Shown piece by piece: positions 24,838 to 37,066 of a DNA stretch of 64,000 nucleotides; positions within the stretch are counted from its first letter, which is position 1; each line of letters starts with the position of its first letter. The notes beneath the pieces were generated by a model that saw nothing but the letters and a program-made list of their open reading frames with translations, did no database searches and was not told the origin of the DNA. This DNA comes from Klebsiella indica (GTDB taxonomy: Bacteria > Pseudomonadota > Gammaproteobacteria > Enterobacterales > Enterobacteriaceae), in the NCBI RefSeq assembly GCF_005860775.1, contig NZ_VCHQ01000014.1, positions 1 through 64,000 of the forward strand, written 5' to 3'. The translations under genes were made by a program, and so were the position numbers.

Positions 24838-24866
24838 CTTGAAAAAAACAGGGATATACCCATTTT
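24838..24866 (+). promoter_or_regulatory. Sigma-32 heat-shock promoter of ibpA
   Basis: CTTGAA (24838-24843) and CCCATTTT (24859-24866) are separated by 15 bases, a very good match to the RpoH consensus. Transcription from here gives a leader of about 100 bases before ibpA. The rest of the yidQ-ibpA gap shows no gene. Confidence 0.8.
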
Positions 24867-24946
24867 AAGAGTGTAAACCGTTGAGAATATGCCGAATGGG
24901 TATTCCGGTGAATAACGGCCTGTCCAGTATGGAGGGCCAGATAAAT

Positions 24947-24963
24947 CTCGCTGATTTCAGGAG
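24947..24963 (+). promoter_or_regulatory. ROSE-type RNA thermometer hairpin of ibpA
   Basis: The last leader hairpin pairs CUC-G-CUG with CAG-GAG around an AUUU loop, with a single bulged G at 24950. It hides the ribosome site AGGAG (24959-24963). The UCGCU at 24948-24952 fits the conserved UYGCU of ROSE elements, including the bulged G. Heating would melt this weak stem and allow translation. Confidence 0.85.
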
Positions 24964-24972
24964 CTAAGTATT

Positions 24973-25386
24973 ATGCGTAATTTCGATCTCTCCCCATTAT
25001 ATCGTTCTGCTATCGGTTTCGATCGTCTTTTTAATCTGTTGGAAAATAATCAAAGTCAGAGTAATGGCGGCTATCCTCCGTATAACGTTGAGTTAGTAGA
25101 CGAGAACAACTACCGCATCGCGATTGCCGTTGCCGGGTTTGCCGAGAGTGAACTGGAAATTACCGCCCAGGATAATCTGCTCATTGTGAAAGGCGCCCAT
25201 GCTGCAGAGCAGAAAGAGCGCACATATTTGTATCAGGGAATTGCCGAGCGCAATTTCGAGCGTAAATTCCAGCTTGCGGAAAATATACATATTCGCGGCG
25301 CCAACCTGGTAAACGGTCTGCTGTATATCGATCTGGAGCGCGTTATTCCTGAAGCGAATAAACCGCGTCGTATCGAAATCAACTAA
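24973..25386 (+). CDS. ibpA: Small heat shock protein IbpA
   Basis: IbpA is an alpha-crystallin-type holdase that coats aggregated proteins and passes them to DnaK and ClpB. It has 137 residues, as in E. coli. The N-terminal arm ([20 protein letters not shown]) is followed by the alpha-crystallin domain (about residues 35-125, [21 protein letters not shown]). The C-terminal IEIN holds the IxI oligomerisation motif. It is first in the ibpAB operon, driven by a sigma-32 promoter and controlled at translation by the ROSE hairpin. Confidence 0.98.
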   Translation: MRNFDLSPLYRSAIGFDRLFNLLENNQSQSNGGYPPYNVELVDENNYRIAIAVAGFAESELEITAQDNLLIVKGAHAAEQKERTYLYQGIAERNFERKFQLAENIHIRGANLVNGLLYIDLERVIPEANKPRRIEIN

Positions 25387-25457
25387 TTAGGGTATTTACC
25401 CTAAAAATTGCCTGCCGTCAGGGGGCAATGCAAATCCACGGAATTTGCAGATATCTA

Positions 25458-25475
25458 CTCGCTTCTTAGAAGGAG
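25458..25475 (+). promoter_or_regulatory. ROSE-like thermometer hairpin of ibpB
   Basis: CUC-G-CUUC pairs with GAAG-GAG around a UUA loop, with a bulged G at 25461. It covers the ibpB ribosome site AAGGAG (25470-25475). The layout copies the ibpA hairpin, including UCGCU, although the flanking sequence differs. Confidence 0.75.
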
Positions 25476-25482
25476 AAATACT

Positions 25483-25911
25483 ATGCGTAACTACGATTTA
25501 TCCCCATTGCTGCGTCAATGGATCGGTTTTGACAAACTGGCCAATGCCTTGCAAACCGCCGATGAAAGCCAGAGCTTCCCACCTTATAACATCGAAAAAA
25601 GCGATGATAACCACTATCGCATTACGCTTGCGCTGGCTGGTTTTCGTCAGGAAGATCTAGAAATTCAGCTGGAAGGCACACGTTTGACGGTAAAAGGTAC
25701 GCCTCAGCAACCGGAAAAAGAGACAAAATGGCTGCATCAGGGACTGGTTAACCAGGCATTTAGCCTGAGCTTTACACTTGCCGAAAATATGGAGGTGACC
25801 GGGGCAACCTTTACCAATGGCCTTTTGCATATTGATTTGACCCGTAATGAGCCAGAACAGATAGCACCGCAGCGCATTGCTATCAGCGCACGTCCCGCGT
25901 TAACTCGCTAA
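25483..25911 (+). CDS. ibpB: Small heat shock protein IbpB
   Basis: IbpB partners IbpA in small heat-shock assemblies and helps release substrates to the disaggregase. The ATG at 25483 ([18 protein letters not shown]) gives 142 residues, the E. coli length. The alpha-crystallin domain includes [21 protein letters not shown], and the C-terminal IAIS carries the IxI motif. It lies 96 bases after ibpA in the same transcript and is followed by a strong terminator. Confidence 0.98.
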   Translation: MRNYDLSPLLRQWIGFDKLANALQTADESQSFPPYNIEKSDDNHYRITLALAGFRQEDLEIQLEGTRLTVKGTPQQPEKETKWLHQGLVNQAFSLSFTLAENMEVTGATFTNGLLHIDLTRNEPEQIAPQRIAISARPALTR

Positions 25912-25928
25912 TTAAGCGACCAGTTATT

Positions 25929-25955
25929 AGCCCCGATTTTTCGGGGCTTTTTTTA
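25929..25955 (+). terminator. Terminator of ibpAB
   Basis: AGCCCCGA / TCGGGGCT stem followed by a run of seven T, 18 bases after the ibpB stop. Confidence 0.9.
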
Positions 25956-26229
25956 TGTGATTGAGAAAGCATTGTTCAGATTGCTGACATAGTGCGTTCT
26001 TCAGGAATTGCCCAACGGTGCTTTGGTTGATGTTTAACCTATTGATATGTTAGATATTACAGGTTATATCAAACGTCTCCCGATACCCGGAATAAATGCG
26101 AACGCAGCATCTTATACAGATTTGTTATTTAATTTAATGCCGTGATTATTGTGCGCCAGGCGGCATACAGCCTGTCAGCTAGCAGTCATACTCCTCTTTG
26201 TTCGTAATGTTATTCACAGGGAATAGACG
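25956..26229. other. Upstream region of yidE
   Basis: About 275 bases without a gene. It must hold the yidE promoter. I see only AT-rich sequence and no clear operator or repeat. Confidence 0.4.
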
Positions 26230-27891
26230 ATGAGTGACATAGCATTGACTGTGAGCGTATTGGCGCTGGTGGCGGTAGTCGGATTGTGGATCGGCAATGT
26301 GAAAGTGCGCGGTGTCGGCTTTGGTATCGGTGGCGTGCTGTTTGGCGGAATTATCGTCGGTCACTTTGTGGACCAGGCAGGCGTTGCGCTCAGCGGCCCG
26401 ATGCTGCATTTTATTCAGGAATTTGGCCTGATTCTCTTCGTATATACCATCGGTATTCAGGTTGGTCCGGGCTTTTTCGCTTCGCTGCGGGTTTCCGGTT
26501 TACGGCTTAATCTTTTCGCGATTTTAATTGTTATTCTCGGCGGTCTGGTGACGGCGGTCCTGCATAAATTGTTTGATATTCCTCTTCCTGTGGTGCTCGG
26601 TATTTTCTCCGGCGCGGTAACCAATACGCCGGCGCTGGGCGCCGGGCAGCAGATCCTGCGCGATCTTGGCGTGCCGCTTGATACCGTCGACCAGATGGGG
26701 ATGAGCTATGCGATGGCCTATCCGTTCGGTATCTGCGGTATTTTGCTGACGATGTGGCTGGTACGGCTGTTTTTTCGGGTCAACGTTGAAAATGAAGCTC
26801 AGCAATTTGATAAGAACAGCGGCAATGGTCATGTGCATCTCCAGACTATCAACGTGCGGGTGGAAAATCCCAATCTGAACAATATGGCGATTCAGGATGT
26901 ACCGTTGCTTAACAGCGACAAGCTGATTTGTTCGCGTCTCAAGCGTGAGGACATGTTAATGGTGCCGTCGCCGACTACCCTGATTCAGCTAGGCGACCTG
27001 CTCCATATGGTTGGGAGACCAGAGGATTTGCATAACGCCCAACTGGTCATTGGTAAAGAAGTCTCCACTTCGCTCTCGACCCGCGGTACCGATCTGAAAG
27101 TTGAGCGTGTCGTGGTCACCAACGAGAAAGTGTTAGGCAAAAAAATTCGCGATTTGCACTTTAAACAGCGCTATGACGTGGTGATCTCGCGCCTTAATCG
27201 TGCCGGGGTTGAGTTGGTCGCCAGCAGCCATTCCAGTCTGCAGTTTGGCGATATTCTTAACCTGGTCGGTCGCCCGGAGGCGATTGACGCCGTTGCCGCC
27301 GAGCTTGGCAACGTCCAGCAAAAACTGCAGCAGGTGCAGATGCTACCTGTGTTTATTGGTATCGGTTCAGGCGTGCTGTTGGGATCGATCCCCCTGTTTA
27401 TTCCGGGGTTTCCGGTGGCGCTGAAACTGGGGCTGGCGGGCGGGCCGCTGATTATGGCGCTGATCCTCGGGCGGATTGGCAGTATCGGTAAGCTGTACTG
27501 GTTTATGCCGCCCAGTGCTAACCTTGCGCTACGCGAGCTTGGCATTGTGCTATTCCTGGCGGTGGTTGGGCTGAAATCCGGCGGCGACTTTGTGGCGACG
27601 CTAATTGAAGGCGACGGTATGCGCTGGATTGTCTACGGTATCTTTATCACGGCAATACCGCTGCTGACCGTCGGCATTCTGGCGCGTATGTTGGCGAAGA
27701 TGAATTACCTGACGCTGTGCGGCATGCTGGCCGGCTCAATGACCGATCCGCCTGCACTGGCGTTTGCTAATAACCTGCATGCGACCAGCGGCGCGGCGGC
27801 GCTCTCTTACGCCACCGTCTATCCGCTGGTGATGTTCTTACGCATTATTACCCCGCAGCTACTCGCGGTGCTGTTCTGGGGGATGGGTTAA
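26230..27891 (+). CDS. yidE: AspT/YidE-family transport protein YidE
   Basis: A 553-residue inner-membrane protein of the aspartate:alanine exchanger (AAEx) family. It has two hydrophobic halves (about residues 1-185 and 375-553), each of several membrane segments. Between them lie two cytoplasmic RCK/TrkA-C-like domains (about 195-365, with [17 protein letters not shown] and [17 protein letters not shown]). Repeated GxxGG motifs near each half fit the family. The substrate is not known. Its 3' end overlaps the convergent GntR gene by 33 bases. Confidence 0.94.
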   Translation: MSDIALTVSVLALVAVVGLWIGNVKVRGVGFGIGGVLFGGIIVGHFVDQAGVALSGPMLHFIQEFGLILFVYTIGIQVGPGFFASLRVSGLRLNLFAILIVILGGLVTAVLHKLFDIPLPVVLGIFSGAVTNTPALGAGQQILRDLGVPLDTVDQMGMSYAMAYPFGICGILLTMWLVRLFFRVNVENEAQQFDKNSGNGHVHLQTINVRVENPNLNNMAIQDVPLLNSDKLICSRLKREDMLMVPSPTTLIQLGDLLHMVGRPEDLHNAQLVIGKEVSTSLSTRGTDLKVERVVVTNEKVLGKKIRDLHFKQRYDVVISRLNRAGVELVASSHSSLQFGDILNLVGRPEAIDAVAAELGNVQQKLQQVQMLPVFIGIGSGVLLGSIPLFIPGFPVALKLGLAGGPLIMALILGRIGSIGKLYWFMPPSANLALRELGIVLFLAVVGLKSGGDFVATLIEGDGMRWIVYGIFITAIPLLTVGILARMLAKMNYLTLCGMLAGSMTDPPALAFANNLHATSGAAALSYATVYPLVMFLRIITPQLLAVLFWGMG

Positions 27892-28605
27892 CGGATTTTC
27901 CGCATGGACGCGGCGCAGATGGTAGTCCACCTGATACTCACTGGCGTTACGGAACATGACTGAATAGTTAAGAAACTCGCCGCTGTCGCTGTAGGAAAGG
28001 GAGGTAATGCGCAGCAGAGGCGTCTGCTCCGGTACATTCATGGACTGCGCCAGCTGCTTGTCGGCCAGCACCGGGGTTAGTGTTTCGTAGTTACCGCTGA
28101 TCGTTATCCCGCATTCCTTCTCAATGTAGTCAAACTTTGACCCCTCCAGATGTACCAGCGACAGATTACGGAACAGCTTCACCGGCATATAACTGTCTTC
28201 CAACATTAGCGGTTTGCCCTCAACATAACGCACCCGGCGCGAGAAGTAGATCCGTTCATTAATTTGTATCCGCAACTGACTGGCGATAGCCGGGGGGGCG
28301 GGCATGACTTCGAAGACTAATACCTGACTTATAACCTCTTTACCCTGCTGGCGCAGCACTTCGGCCAGCCCGGTCAGATTGGTGGTTTCATGATGTACGT
28401 CTTTACGGGCGACATAGGTCCCGGAGCCGTGCCGACGTACCACCAGCCCCCAGTCGACCAGTAAATCAGTCGCTTTACGGATCGTCATGCGCGCGACGCC
28501 AAACTCTTCTGCCAGTTTCTGTTCACCAGGTAATGGGCTGCCAATGTTGTAATCAGATGAATTGAGCCGGATTCTTAGCCTTTCCGCTATTGATTTGTAG
28601 ATCAC
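27859..28605 (-). CDS. yidP: GntR/HutC-family regulator of the glv operon (YidP-like)
   Basis: The protein has 248 residues. The N-terminal winged helix-turn-helix contains [28 protein letters not shown]-terminal UTRA ligand-binding domain (about residues 85-235) follows, as in HutC/PhnF regulators that bind sugar phosphates. It is divergent from the PTS and 6-phospho-glucosidase genes, so it probably represses them and itself, with an alpha-glucoside phosphate as inducer. A matching inverted repeat lies in the shared promoter region at 28650-28683. Confidence 0.88.
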   Translation of the reverse strand: MIYKSIAERLRIRLNSSDYNIGSPLPGEQKLAEEFGVARMTIRKATDLLVDWGLVVRRHGSGTYVARKDVHHETTNLTGLAEVLRQQGKEVISQVLVFEVMPAPPAIASQLRIQINERIYFSRRVRYVEGKPLMLEDSYMPVKLFRNLSLVHLEGSKFDYIEKECGITISGNYETLTPVLADKQLAQSMNVPEQTPLLRITSLSYSDSGEFLNYSVMFRNASEYQVDYHLRRVHAENPLTHPPEQHRE

Positions 28606-28649
28606 TATCAGACCTCTTTTTCCCTTTAAATTCTGCGCAATGAGCCTTT

Positions 28650-28683
28650 TAATGTCTAATTTTTATGTAAAAAGTAGACATTA
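28650..28683. promoter_or_regulatory. Inverted repeat, candidate operator for the GntR regulator
   Basis: TAATGTCTA (28650-28658) and TAGACATTA (28675-28683) form a perfect 9-bp inverted repeat with a 16-base AT-rich spacer. It lies between the divergent yidP and glv genes. GT-N-TA/TA-N-AC half-sites are typical for HutC-type regulators. Confidence 0.65.
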
Positions 28684-28827
28684 TTGGTGGAATTAAAACC
28701 ATGAATGCGATCACGAATCGAAGCGGCGCGTCATGTTCTCAGAATAGCAATTTCTTATTCTCGTCTCTGGCCAGCAATCACTACAAAAAAGGCCTCTCCC
28801 TACTGGTTGTTATATGAGGATGTAAAA

Positions 28828-31766
<2,939 letters not shown>

Positions 31767-31770
31767 CGAT

Positions 31771-31801
31771 GCAGACTGGCATCCACCGGATGTCAGTCTG
31801 C
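31771..31801 (+). terminator. Hairpin after glvG
   Basis: A 14-pair stem (GCAGACTGGCATCC / GGATGTCAGTCTGC, one G-T pair) with an ACC loop follows the glvG stop by four bases. The T tract after it is short (GTGTTTC), so termination is likely but not certain. Confidence 0.65.
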
Positions 31802-31924
31802 GTGTTTCAAGGCCAACATGGCGGTATCGGCTGCAGAACTTTCTTTACCCAGAGGCGATTATTAATGCCTTCCGCTTTGGCTCTCAGGTAGAATCGCCGA
31901 TATTTTACGCAATCGGGAGCCATG

Positions 31925-32272
31925 ATGAAAATTTCCCGCCTCGGTGAAGCGCCGGACTATCGCTTTTCACTGGCCAATGAACGTACTTTTCTGGCGTGGA
32001 TCCGCACGTCGCTCGGTTTTCTGGCCGGAGGCGTCGGTCTTGACCAGCTGGCGCCGGATTTCGCTACACCGCTGATTCGCGAGATCATTGCTCTTCTGCT
32101 GTGCTTGTTTGCCGGTGGTCTGGCGATTCACGGCTACTTGCGCTGGCTGAGCAATGAAAAGGCGATGCGGCTCAAGCAGGATCTTCCCTATACCCGCGCT
32201 CTGCTACTTATCAGTATTCTGCTGACGCTCGTTATTGTGGTGGTTACGGTCCTGGTGTTCTATGCCGGATAA
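31925..32272 (+). CDS. yidH: DUF202 inner-membrane protein YidH
   Basis: A 115-residue protein with the DUF202 pattern: FSLANERTFLAWIRTSLGFLA in the first membrane segment, then two more hydrophobic segments (IIALLLCLFAGGLAI and ALLLISILLTLVIVVV). I chose the second of two adjacent ATGs (MKISRLGEAP), as in E. coli. It overlaps yidG by 11 bases. The function is unknown. Confidence 0.92.
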   Translation: MKISRLGEAPDYRFSLANERTFLAWIRTSLGFLAGGVGLDQLAPDFATPLIREIIALLLCLFAGGLAIHGYLRWLSNEKAMRLKQDLPYTRALLLISILLTLVIVVVTVLVFYAG

Positions 32273-32624
32273 TCGTCGGATACGTCGCGAAAGCGACCCA
32301 GGGCTGCAGCCGGAACGCACGTCACTGGCCTGGTTTCGCACCCTTTTAGGCTATGGCGCGCTACTGGCGCTGGCGCTTAAGCACCACTGGCATCAGGCAG
32401 GGCTGCCATTCTGGCTCTCACTGTGTATTTTGCCGTTCGTCGCGATGATTCTTTGGCGCTATACCCGCAGCCGTAATTTGATGAATGTCGGGCAAAGCGA
32501 TTTTGCCCGGCCGCAGGCGGTTCGTGATAAATTTTTGATCGCATTCGCAGTACTTTCGTTGTCATTGTTGTTTGCTATAACGCACATACGACAGATGATT
32601 TTGTTAATTAAGGATGTGACATGA
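32262..32624 (+). CDS. yidG: DUF202 inner-membrane protein YidG
   Basis: A 120-residue membrane protein beginning MPDNRRIRRESDPGLQPERTS. It shares the DUF202 ERTSLAWFRTLLGYG motif with YidH. Three hydrophobic segments are visible. It overlaps yidH at its start and yidF by four bases (ATGA) at its end, so the three genes are an operon. No function is established. Confidence 0.92.
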   Translation: MPDNRRIRRESDPGLQPERTSLAWFRTLLGYGALLALALKHHWHQAGLPFWLSLCILPFVAMILWRYTRSRNLMNVGQSDFARPQAVRDKFLIAFAVLSLSLLFAITHIRQMILLIKDVT

Positions 32625-33151
32625 CAGGATGTCAGGCCGATTATAGTGACGTTTGGCACAGTGGCGACGGCAAAACCCTGATGAACGAGACTCCCGTTCG
32701 GGAAGTCATGATTTATCGCCACGAGTGTGAACACCCGGCGCGTGTTTATCACCAGTTAAGCGTGCAGGGCGCGACGGCTATCCAGTTTGTTCCCCATCTG
32801 CAGCCCGCTGACGCCAGGCTTTGGGGAGACTTCCTTTGCGCGGTATTTGCTATTTGGGTCAAAGAAGATGTTAACCGCGTCATGGTCTCGCTGTTTGAGG
32901 CCACGCTACATGCCTGGCGCGGCGAAGCGGTGCGTTATGACGATACGCCACCGGGGCCGACTTGCGCAGGCTGTATCTGGTTAAAATTATGCGGTGGCGG
33001 CTGCCCGCAACTGCGTCTGGAGGATGGCACCAGCGCGTTATGCGAAGGGTACCGGCAGTTTTACAACTGGAGCGCACCCTATATGCGCGTCATGCGGGAT
33101 CTGATTAAACAGCATCGCTCACCGATGGAACTGATGGCGATGCTGCGTTAA
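32621..33151 (+). CDS. yidF: YidF, C-terminal part of a sulfatase-maturase-like protein (SPASM region)
   Basis: A 176-residue cytoplasmic protein. Residues about 30-60 (IYRHECEHPARVYHQL, ATAIQFVP) match the last third of the radical-SAM barrel in anaerobic sulfatase-maturating enzymes. Residues about 112-160 match the SPASM iron-sulfur domain (CAGCIWLKLCGGGCPQLR ... LCEGY). The CxxxCxxC of the radical-SAM core and about 200 N-terminal residues are absent. E. coli also has a short YidF, so the truncation is old and conserved. The cysteines for an auxiliary cluster are all present. The function is unknown. Confidence 0.85.
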   Translation: MTGCQADYSDVWHSGDGKTLMNETPVREVMIYRHECEHPARVYHQLSVQGATAIQFVPHLQPADARLWGDFLCAVFAIWVKEDVNRVMVSLFEATLHAWRGEAVRYDDTPPGPTCAGCIWLKLCGGGCPQLRLEDGTSALCEGYRQFYNWSAPYMRVMRDLIKQHRSPMELMAMLR

Positions 33152-33163
33152 GGTCAATGGCGT

Positions 33164-34492
33164 TTAGCGCCCTTTCGCCAGGTATCGGGCCATCTCCTCT
33201 TCCGGCACCATGCCGCCGCCGGTCGCCCACACCAGATGGGTCGCGTTCTGCATCTGTTCTGCGGTGAAATTGTGCATTTGCTGATATACCAGGCTGGCGC
33301 ACACCCGTTGCGGCCCGGCCATTCCCGCCAGCGCGGACGGTTCCAGGCGAATACCATCTTCCTGCGCCAGCCAGCCCAGCATGTCATACATGGTCTGGTC
33401 ATCAAGGGTGTAAAACCCATCCAGCAGACGCTCCATTGCCCGCCCCACAAAGCCCGAAGCGCGGCCAACCGCCAGACCGTCGGCGGCGGTCTGGTTATCG
33501 ATTCCAAGATCCTGCACCGAAATTTGGTCATGCAGGCCGGTATAGACGCCCAGCAGCATACAAGGTGAGTGGGTCGGTTCGGCGAAGAAGCAGTGAACGT
33601 TGTCGCCAAATGCCAGCTTCAGACCAAACGCCACGCCGCCAGGGCCGCCGCCAACGCCGCAGGGCAGGTAGACAAATAAGGGGTGTTTGGCATCCACAAC
33701 GCGCCCTTCGCGGGAAAACTGCGCTTTTAGCCGCTCTCCGGCCACGGAATAACCGAGGAACAGCGTGCGCGAATTCTCATCGTCAATAAAGAAGCAGTTT
33801 GGGTCAGACTCCGCCGCTTTGCGTCCTTGCTCGACCGCCACGCCGTAATCCTCTTCGTATTCCACGACCATTACGCCGTGGCTACGCAGTTTGGCTTTCT
33901 TCCAGGCGCGGGCATCGGCGGACATATGTACCGTCACCTTAAAGCCGATACGCGCGCTCATAATGCCAATCGACATACCCAGGTTACCTGTGGAACCGAC
34001 GGCGATGCTGTACTGGCTGAAAAATTGCTCGAATTCCGGGGTTAACAGCTTGCGGTAGTCGTCGGAAGGCGCCAGCAAACCGGCATTGATCGCCAGCTTT
34101 TCTGCGTGGGCCAGCACCTCGTAAATGCCGCCCCGCGCTTTAATGGAACCCGAAATGGGCAAATGGCTGTCTTTTTTCAGCAGCAGATCGCCGCTAATGG
34201 GCTGGCTGAAGGCATTCTCCAGCCTGGCCTTCATTGCCGGGATGGCGACCAGTTCAGATTCGATAATCCCACCGGTTGCGGCGGTTTCCGGGAAGGCTTC
34301 CGCCAGATATGGCGCAAAGCGATCGAGCCGGGCATGGGCATCTTCAACGTCATTTTCCGTCAGACCAACATAGGGTAAACCTTCCGCAAGGGAGGTGGTG
34401 CCTGGGTTAAACCAGGTCGTTTCTTTCAGGGCTATCAGCTCCTCCAGCAGAGGAAACCGGGCGATTAAGGTGGTCATATCAGCGTTTTTCAT
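33164..34492 (-). CDS. dsdA: D-serine ammonia-lyase
   Basis: A PLP enzyme that turns D-serine into pyruvate and ammonia, removing a bacteriostatic amino acid. It has 442 residues as in E. coli. The PLP lysine lies in [13 protein letters not shown] near residue 118. The phosphate-binding glycine loop is [15 protein letters not shown] near residue 280. It follows dsdX by 17 bases and is divergent from dsdC, which activates it. Its 3' end converges on yidF. Confidence 0.97.
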   Translation of the reverse strand: MKNADMTTLIARFPLLEELIALKETTWFNPGTTSLAEGLPYVGLTENDVEDAHARLDRFAPYLAEAFPETAATGGIIESELVAIPAMKARLENAFSQPISGDLLLKKDSHLPISGSIKARGGIYEVLAHAEKLAINAGLLAPSDDYRKLLTPEFEQFFSQYSIAVGSTGNLGMSIGIMSARIGFKVTVHMSADARAWKKAKLRSHGVMVVEYEEDYGVAVEQGRKAAESDPNCFFIDDENSRTLFLGYSVAGERLKAQFSREGRVVDAKHPLFVYLPCGVGGGPGGVAFGLKLAFGDNVHCFFAEPTHSPCMLLGVYTGLHDQISVQDLGIDNQTAADGLAVGRASGFVGRAMERLLDGFYTLDDQTMYDMLGWLAQEDGIRLEPSALAGMAGPQRVCASLVYQQMHNFTAEQMQNATHLVWATGGGMVPEEEMARYLAKGR

Positions 34493-34509
34493 ATTACGTC
34501 TCTTTGCGC

Positions 34510-35847
34510 TCAGATAATGAAAGAAAGCAGGAATGTGCTCGCCAGTGCAAGTAACGAAGCGATAAAGGTTGCGGTGGTATAATATTTGAACGTTTCGTTG
34601 AGGCTTGCGCCGCAGTACTGTTTAACCAGCCAGAACAGGGAATCCGTGACGATAGTGCAGCCAATCGCGCCGGAGCCGATGGCGATAGCGATGATCTCGG
34701 GGCTGACGTTGGGATAAAGCGGCAGCATCGGCGCCACGATGGCGGTTGCGCCCATCATCGCAACGGTAGCGGAACCCACTGCGGCGTGCAGAATCAACGC
34801 CACCAGCCAGGCCAGCAGAATTGGATGCATGTCCAGATTCGACAGAATTACCGCCAGAGTATCGGCCAGGCTGCTGGTCTTAAGGATTGCGTTAAAGGCC
34901 CCGCCCGCGCCGATAATCAGCAGAATATTGGCAATCGAACCGAAGCCGTTTTCCGTATGCGTCAGCAGGGCACCCATGCCTATTTCCTGGCGGAGCCCCA
35001 GCACATAATAGGCGACAAAGACGGCGATAAACATCGCGGTGATGGGGTTGCCGATAAATTCCAGCAGCATATACAGCGTGCCGCCTTTGGTCATATTCAG
35101 TTCGGCTATGGTTTTGACCAACATCAGGCCAATCGGCAGCAGAACCGTAAACAGCGTTGCGCTAAGTGAGGGTAGCGTCTCTTCTTTACGTACTTCGAGA
35201 TTGGAAAATTCAGTGGGAACCGCTTTAAACGGCAGACGGTTGCCGAGCAATCGCAGGAATAGCGGCCCGCCAACCAGCGAAGCCACCAACCCAACCAGCA
35301 GACCATAAACGATAACGGAACCGATATCCGCGCCCAGTTTATTCGCCACAAACAGTGCAGCCGGATGTGGCGGCACCACGCAATGCACCGCCATGAGCGC
35401 GGTACACAGCGGAATAGCCAGCTTGAGCAATGATGTGTTGGTCTTTTTCGCAATGGAAAACGCCAGTGGAATAAGCAGAACAACGCCCACTTCAACGAAT
35501 AACGTGATCCAGCAAATCAGCCCCACCAGCACCATGATCACGTCAGCGGAAAGCCAACGGCAGCGCTGGAGCGTCAGGCCGATGCGTTCCGCTGCCCCGG
35601 AAACCTCCATCATTTTACCGAGAATGGTCCCGAGGCCAATAACCGCCGCCAGAAAGCCTAACGTGCCGCCAATACCGCTCTCAATAGCATTGACCATATC
35701 CAGTGGGCTCATCCCCATCATGGCGCCGACGAAAAAGCTCGCCAGCAGTAGCGCCAGGAATGGATGAAGCTTCAGTTTGATAATAGTTAGCACAATTAAC
35801 ACGATGCTTATCAGCAGCGTGCTGACAACCCAGATCTGAGATTCCAT
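34510..35847 (-). CDS. dsdX: D-serine transporter DsdX (GntP family)
   Basis: An inner-membrane proton symporter that imports D-serine. I chose the ATG at 35847 ([12 protein letters not shown]), giving 445 residues as in E. coli. There are about 12-14 hydrophobic segments, with GntP-family signatures such as [20 protein letters not shown] and [11 protein letters not shown]. It is first in the dsdXA operon. The divergent dsdC lies about 200 bases away, and the shared gap must hold the DsdC site, which I cannot pinpoint. Confidence 0.96.
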   Translation of the reverse strand: MESQIWVVSTLLISIVLIVLTIIKLKLHPFLALLLASFFVGAMMGMSPLDMVNAIESGIGGTLGFLAAVIGLGTILGKMMEVSGAAERIGLTLQRCRWLSADVIMVLVGLICWITLFVEVGVVLLIPLAFSIAKKTNTSLLKLAIPLCTALMAVHCVVPPHPAALFVANKLGADIGSVIVYGLLVGLVASLVGGPLFLRLLGNRLPFKAVPTEFSNLEVRKEETLPSLSATLFTVLLPIGLMLVKTIAELNMTKGGTLYMLLEFIGNPITAMFIAVFVAYYVLGLRQEIGMGALLTHTENGFGSIANILLIIGAGGAFNAILKTSSLADTLAVILSNLDMHPILLAWLVALILHAAVGSATVAMMGATAIVAPMLPLYPNVSPEIIAIAIGSGAIGCTIVTDSLFWLVKQYCGASLNETFKYYTTATFIASLLALASTFLLSFII

Positions 35848-36050
35848 GCCCCACCTCACCTGTGAATAATCTGTGGTTATTGAACAGAAAATCGGCAACT
35901 GCTGACAAACGATATAAATGGCGCTTCAGGTGAATCAGATTGAATCAAAGTGGTGATTTGGCTCTAAATAAGATGGTTTAATGTGCAATGAGTCACTTTT
36001 ATTCATCTTTAACCTAAGTCCGGGACGCAAAGTTTCTTACAATCGGCACA

Positions 36051-36998
36051 ATGAAAGTGAAAGAACAGGAAAGGGAGGCGCAAAAAGCGATGGGGAATCG
36101 ACTGCTTAACGGCTGGCAACTTTCGAAGCTATATACTTTCGAGGTCGCCGCCCGGCACGAGTCGTTTGCGCTGGCAGCGGAAGAGCTGTCGTTGACGCCG
36201 AGCGCGGTTAGCCACCGCATAAATCAACTGGAAGAGGAACTGGGGATTCAGTTGTTTGTACGGTCGCATCGCAAGGTGGAACTTACCCATGAAGGCAGAC
36301 GGGTGTTCTGGGCGCTGAAATCCTCCCTGGACAGTCTCAACCAGGAGATTCTGGATATTAAAAACCAGGAACTGTCGGGGACATTAACGGTCTATTCGCG
36401 CCCGTCCATCGCCCAGTGCTGGCTGGTTCCGGCGTTGGGCGATTTTACCCGCCGTTACCCCTCCATATCGCTCACCGTGCTGACCGGCAACGATAATGTC
36501 AATATGCAGCGAGCGGGAATCGATCTGGCGATCTATTTTGATGACACGCCTTCGTCGCAGCTTAGTCATTATTTTCTGATGGATGAGGCTATCGTGCCGG
36601 TTTGCACGGCGGATTACGCGCATCAGCATCAGCTTCAGCAGAACCCTGGCAATCTTCGTCACTGTACGTTGCTGCACGATCGCCAGGCCTGGAGCAATGA
36701 TTCCGGTACCGATGAGTGGTTTAGCTGGGCGCAACAGTTTGGTATTGACTTGCCGCAATCGTCGGGAATTGGCTTTGATCGTTCGGATTTAGCGGTGATA
36801 GCGGCGATGAATCACGTCGGCGTGGCGATGGGGCGTAAGCGGCTGGTGCAGAAGCGGCTCGACAGCGGTGAGCTGATGGCACCGTTCGGCGACATGACCC
36901 TGAAATGCCATCAGCACTATTACGTGACGACCCTGCCGGGCCGTCAGTGGCCGAAAATCGATGCGTTTATCAACTGGTTGCAGCACCATGCACAATAA
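36051..36998 (+). CDS. dsdC: D-serine operon activator DsdC (LysR family)
   Basis: The LysR-type activator of dsdXA that responds to D-serine. It has 315 residues. The helix-turn-helix lies at about 25-60 (FEVAARHESFALAAEELSLTPSAVSHRINQLEEELG). A periplasmic-binding-like effector domain follows (IAQCWLVPALGDFTRRYP). The exact start is uncertain: the ORF begins MKVKEQEREAQKAMGNRLL and the second Met at residue 14 is also possible. The sequence from NRLLNGWQLSK onward matches E. coli closely. Confidence 0.94.
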   Translation: MKVKEQEREAQKAMGNRLLNGWQLSKLYTFEVAARHESFALAAEELSLTPSAVSHRINQLEEELGIQLFVRSHRKVELTHEGRRVFWALKSSLDSLNQEILDIKNQELSGTLTVYSRPSIAQCWLVPALGDFTRRYPSISLTVLTGNDNVNMQRAGIDLAIYFDDTPSSQLSHYFLMDEAIVPVCTADYAHQHQLQQNPGNLRHCTLLHDRQAWSNDSGTDEWFSWAQQFGIDLPQSSGIGFDRSDLAVIAAMNHVGVAMGRKRLVQKRLDSGELMAPFGDMTLKCHQHYYVTTLPGRQWPKIDAFINWLQHHAQ

Positions 36999-37066
36999 TA
37001 ATGGCTCGTTTTCTATAATCCGGGTTAGACATTTGAGTCGCAACCCGGAAGAAGGCGACCCAGGGC

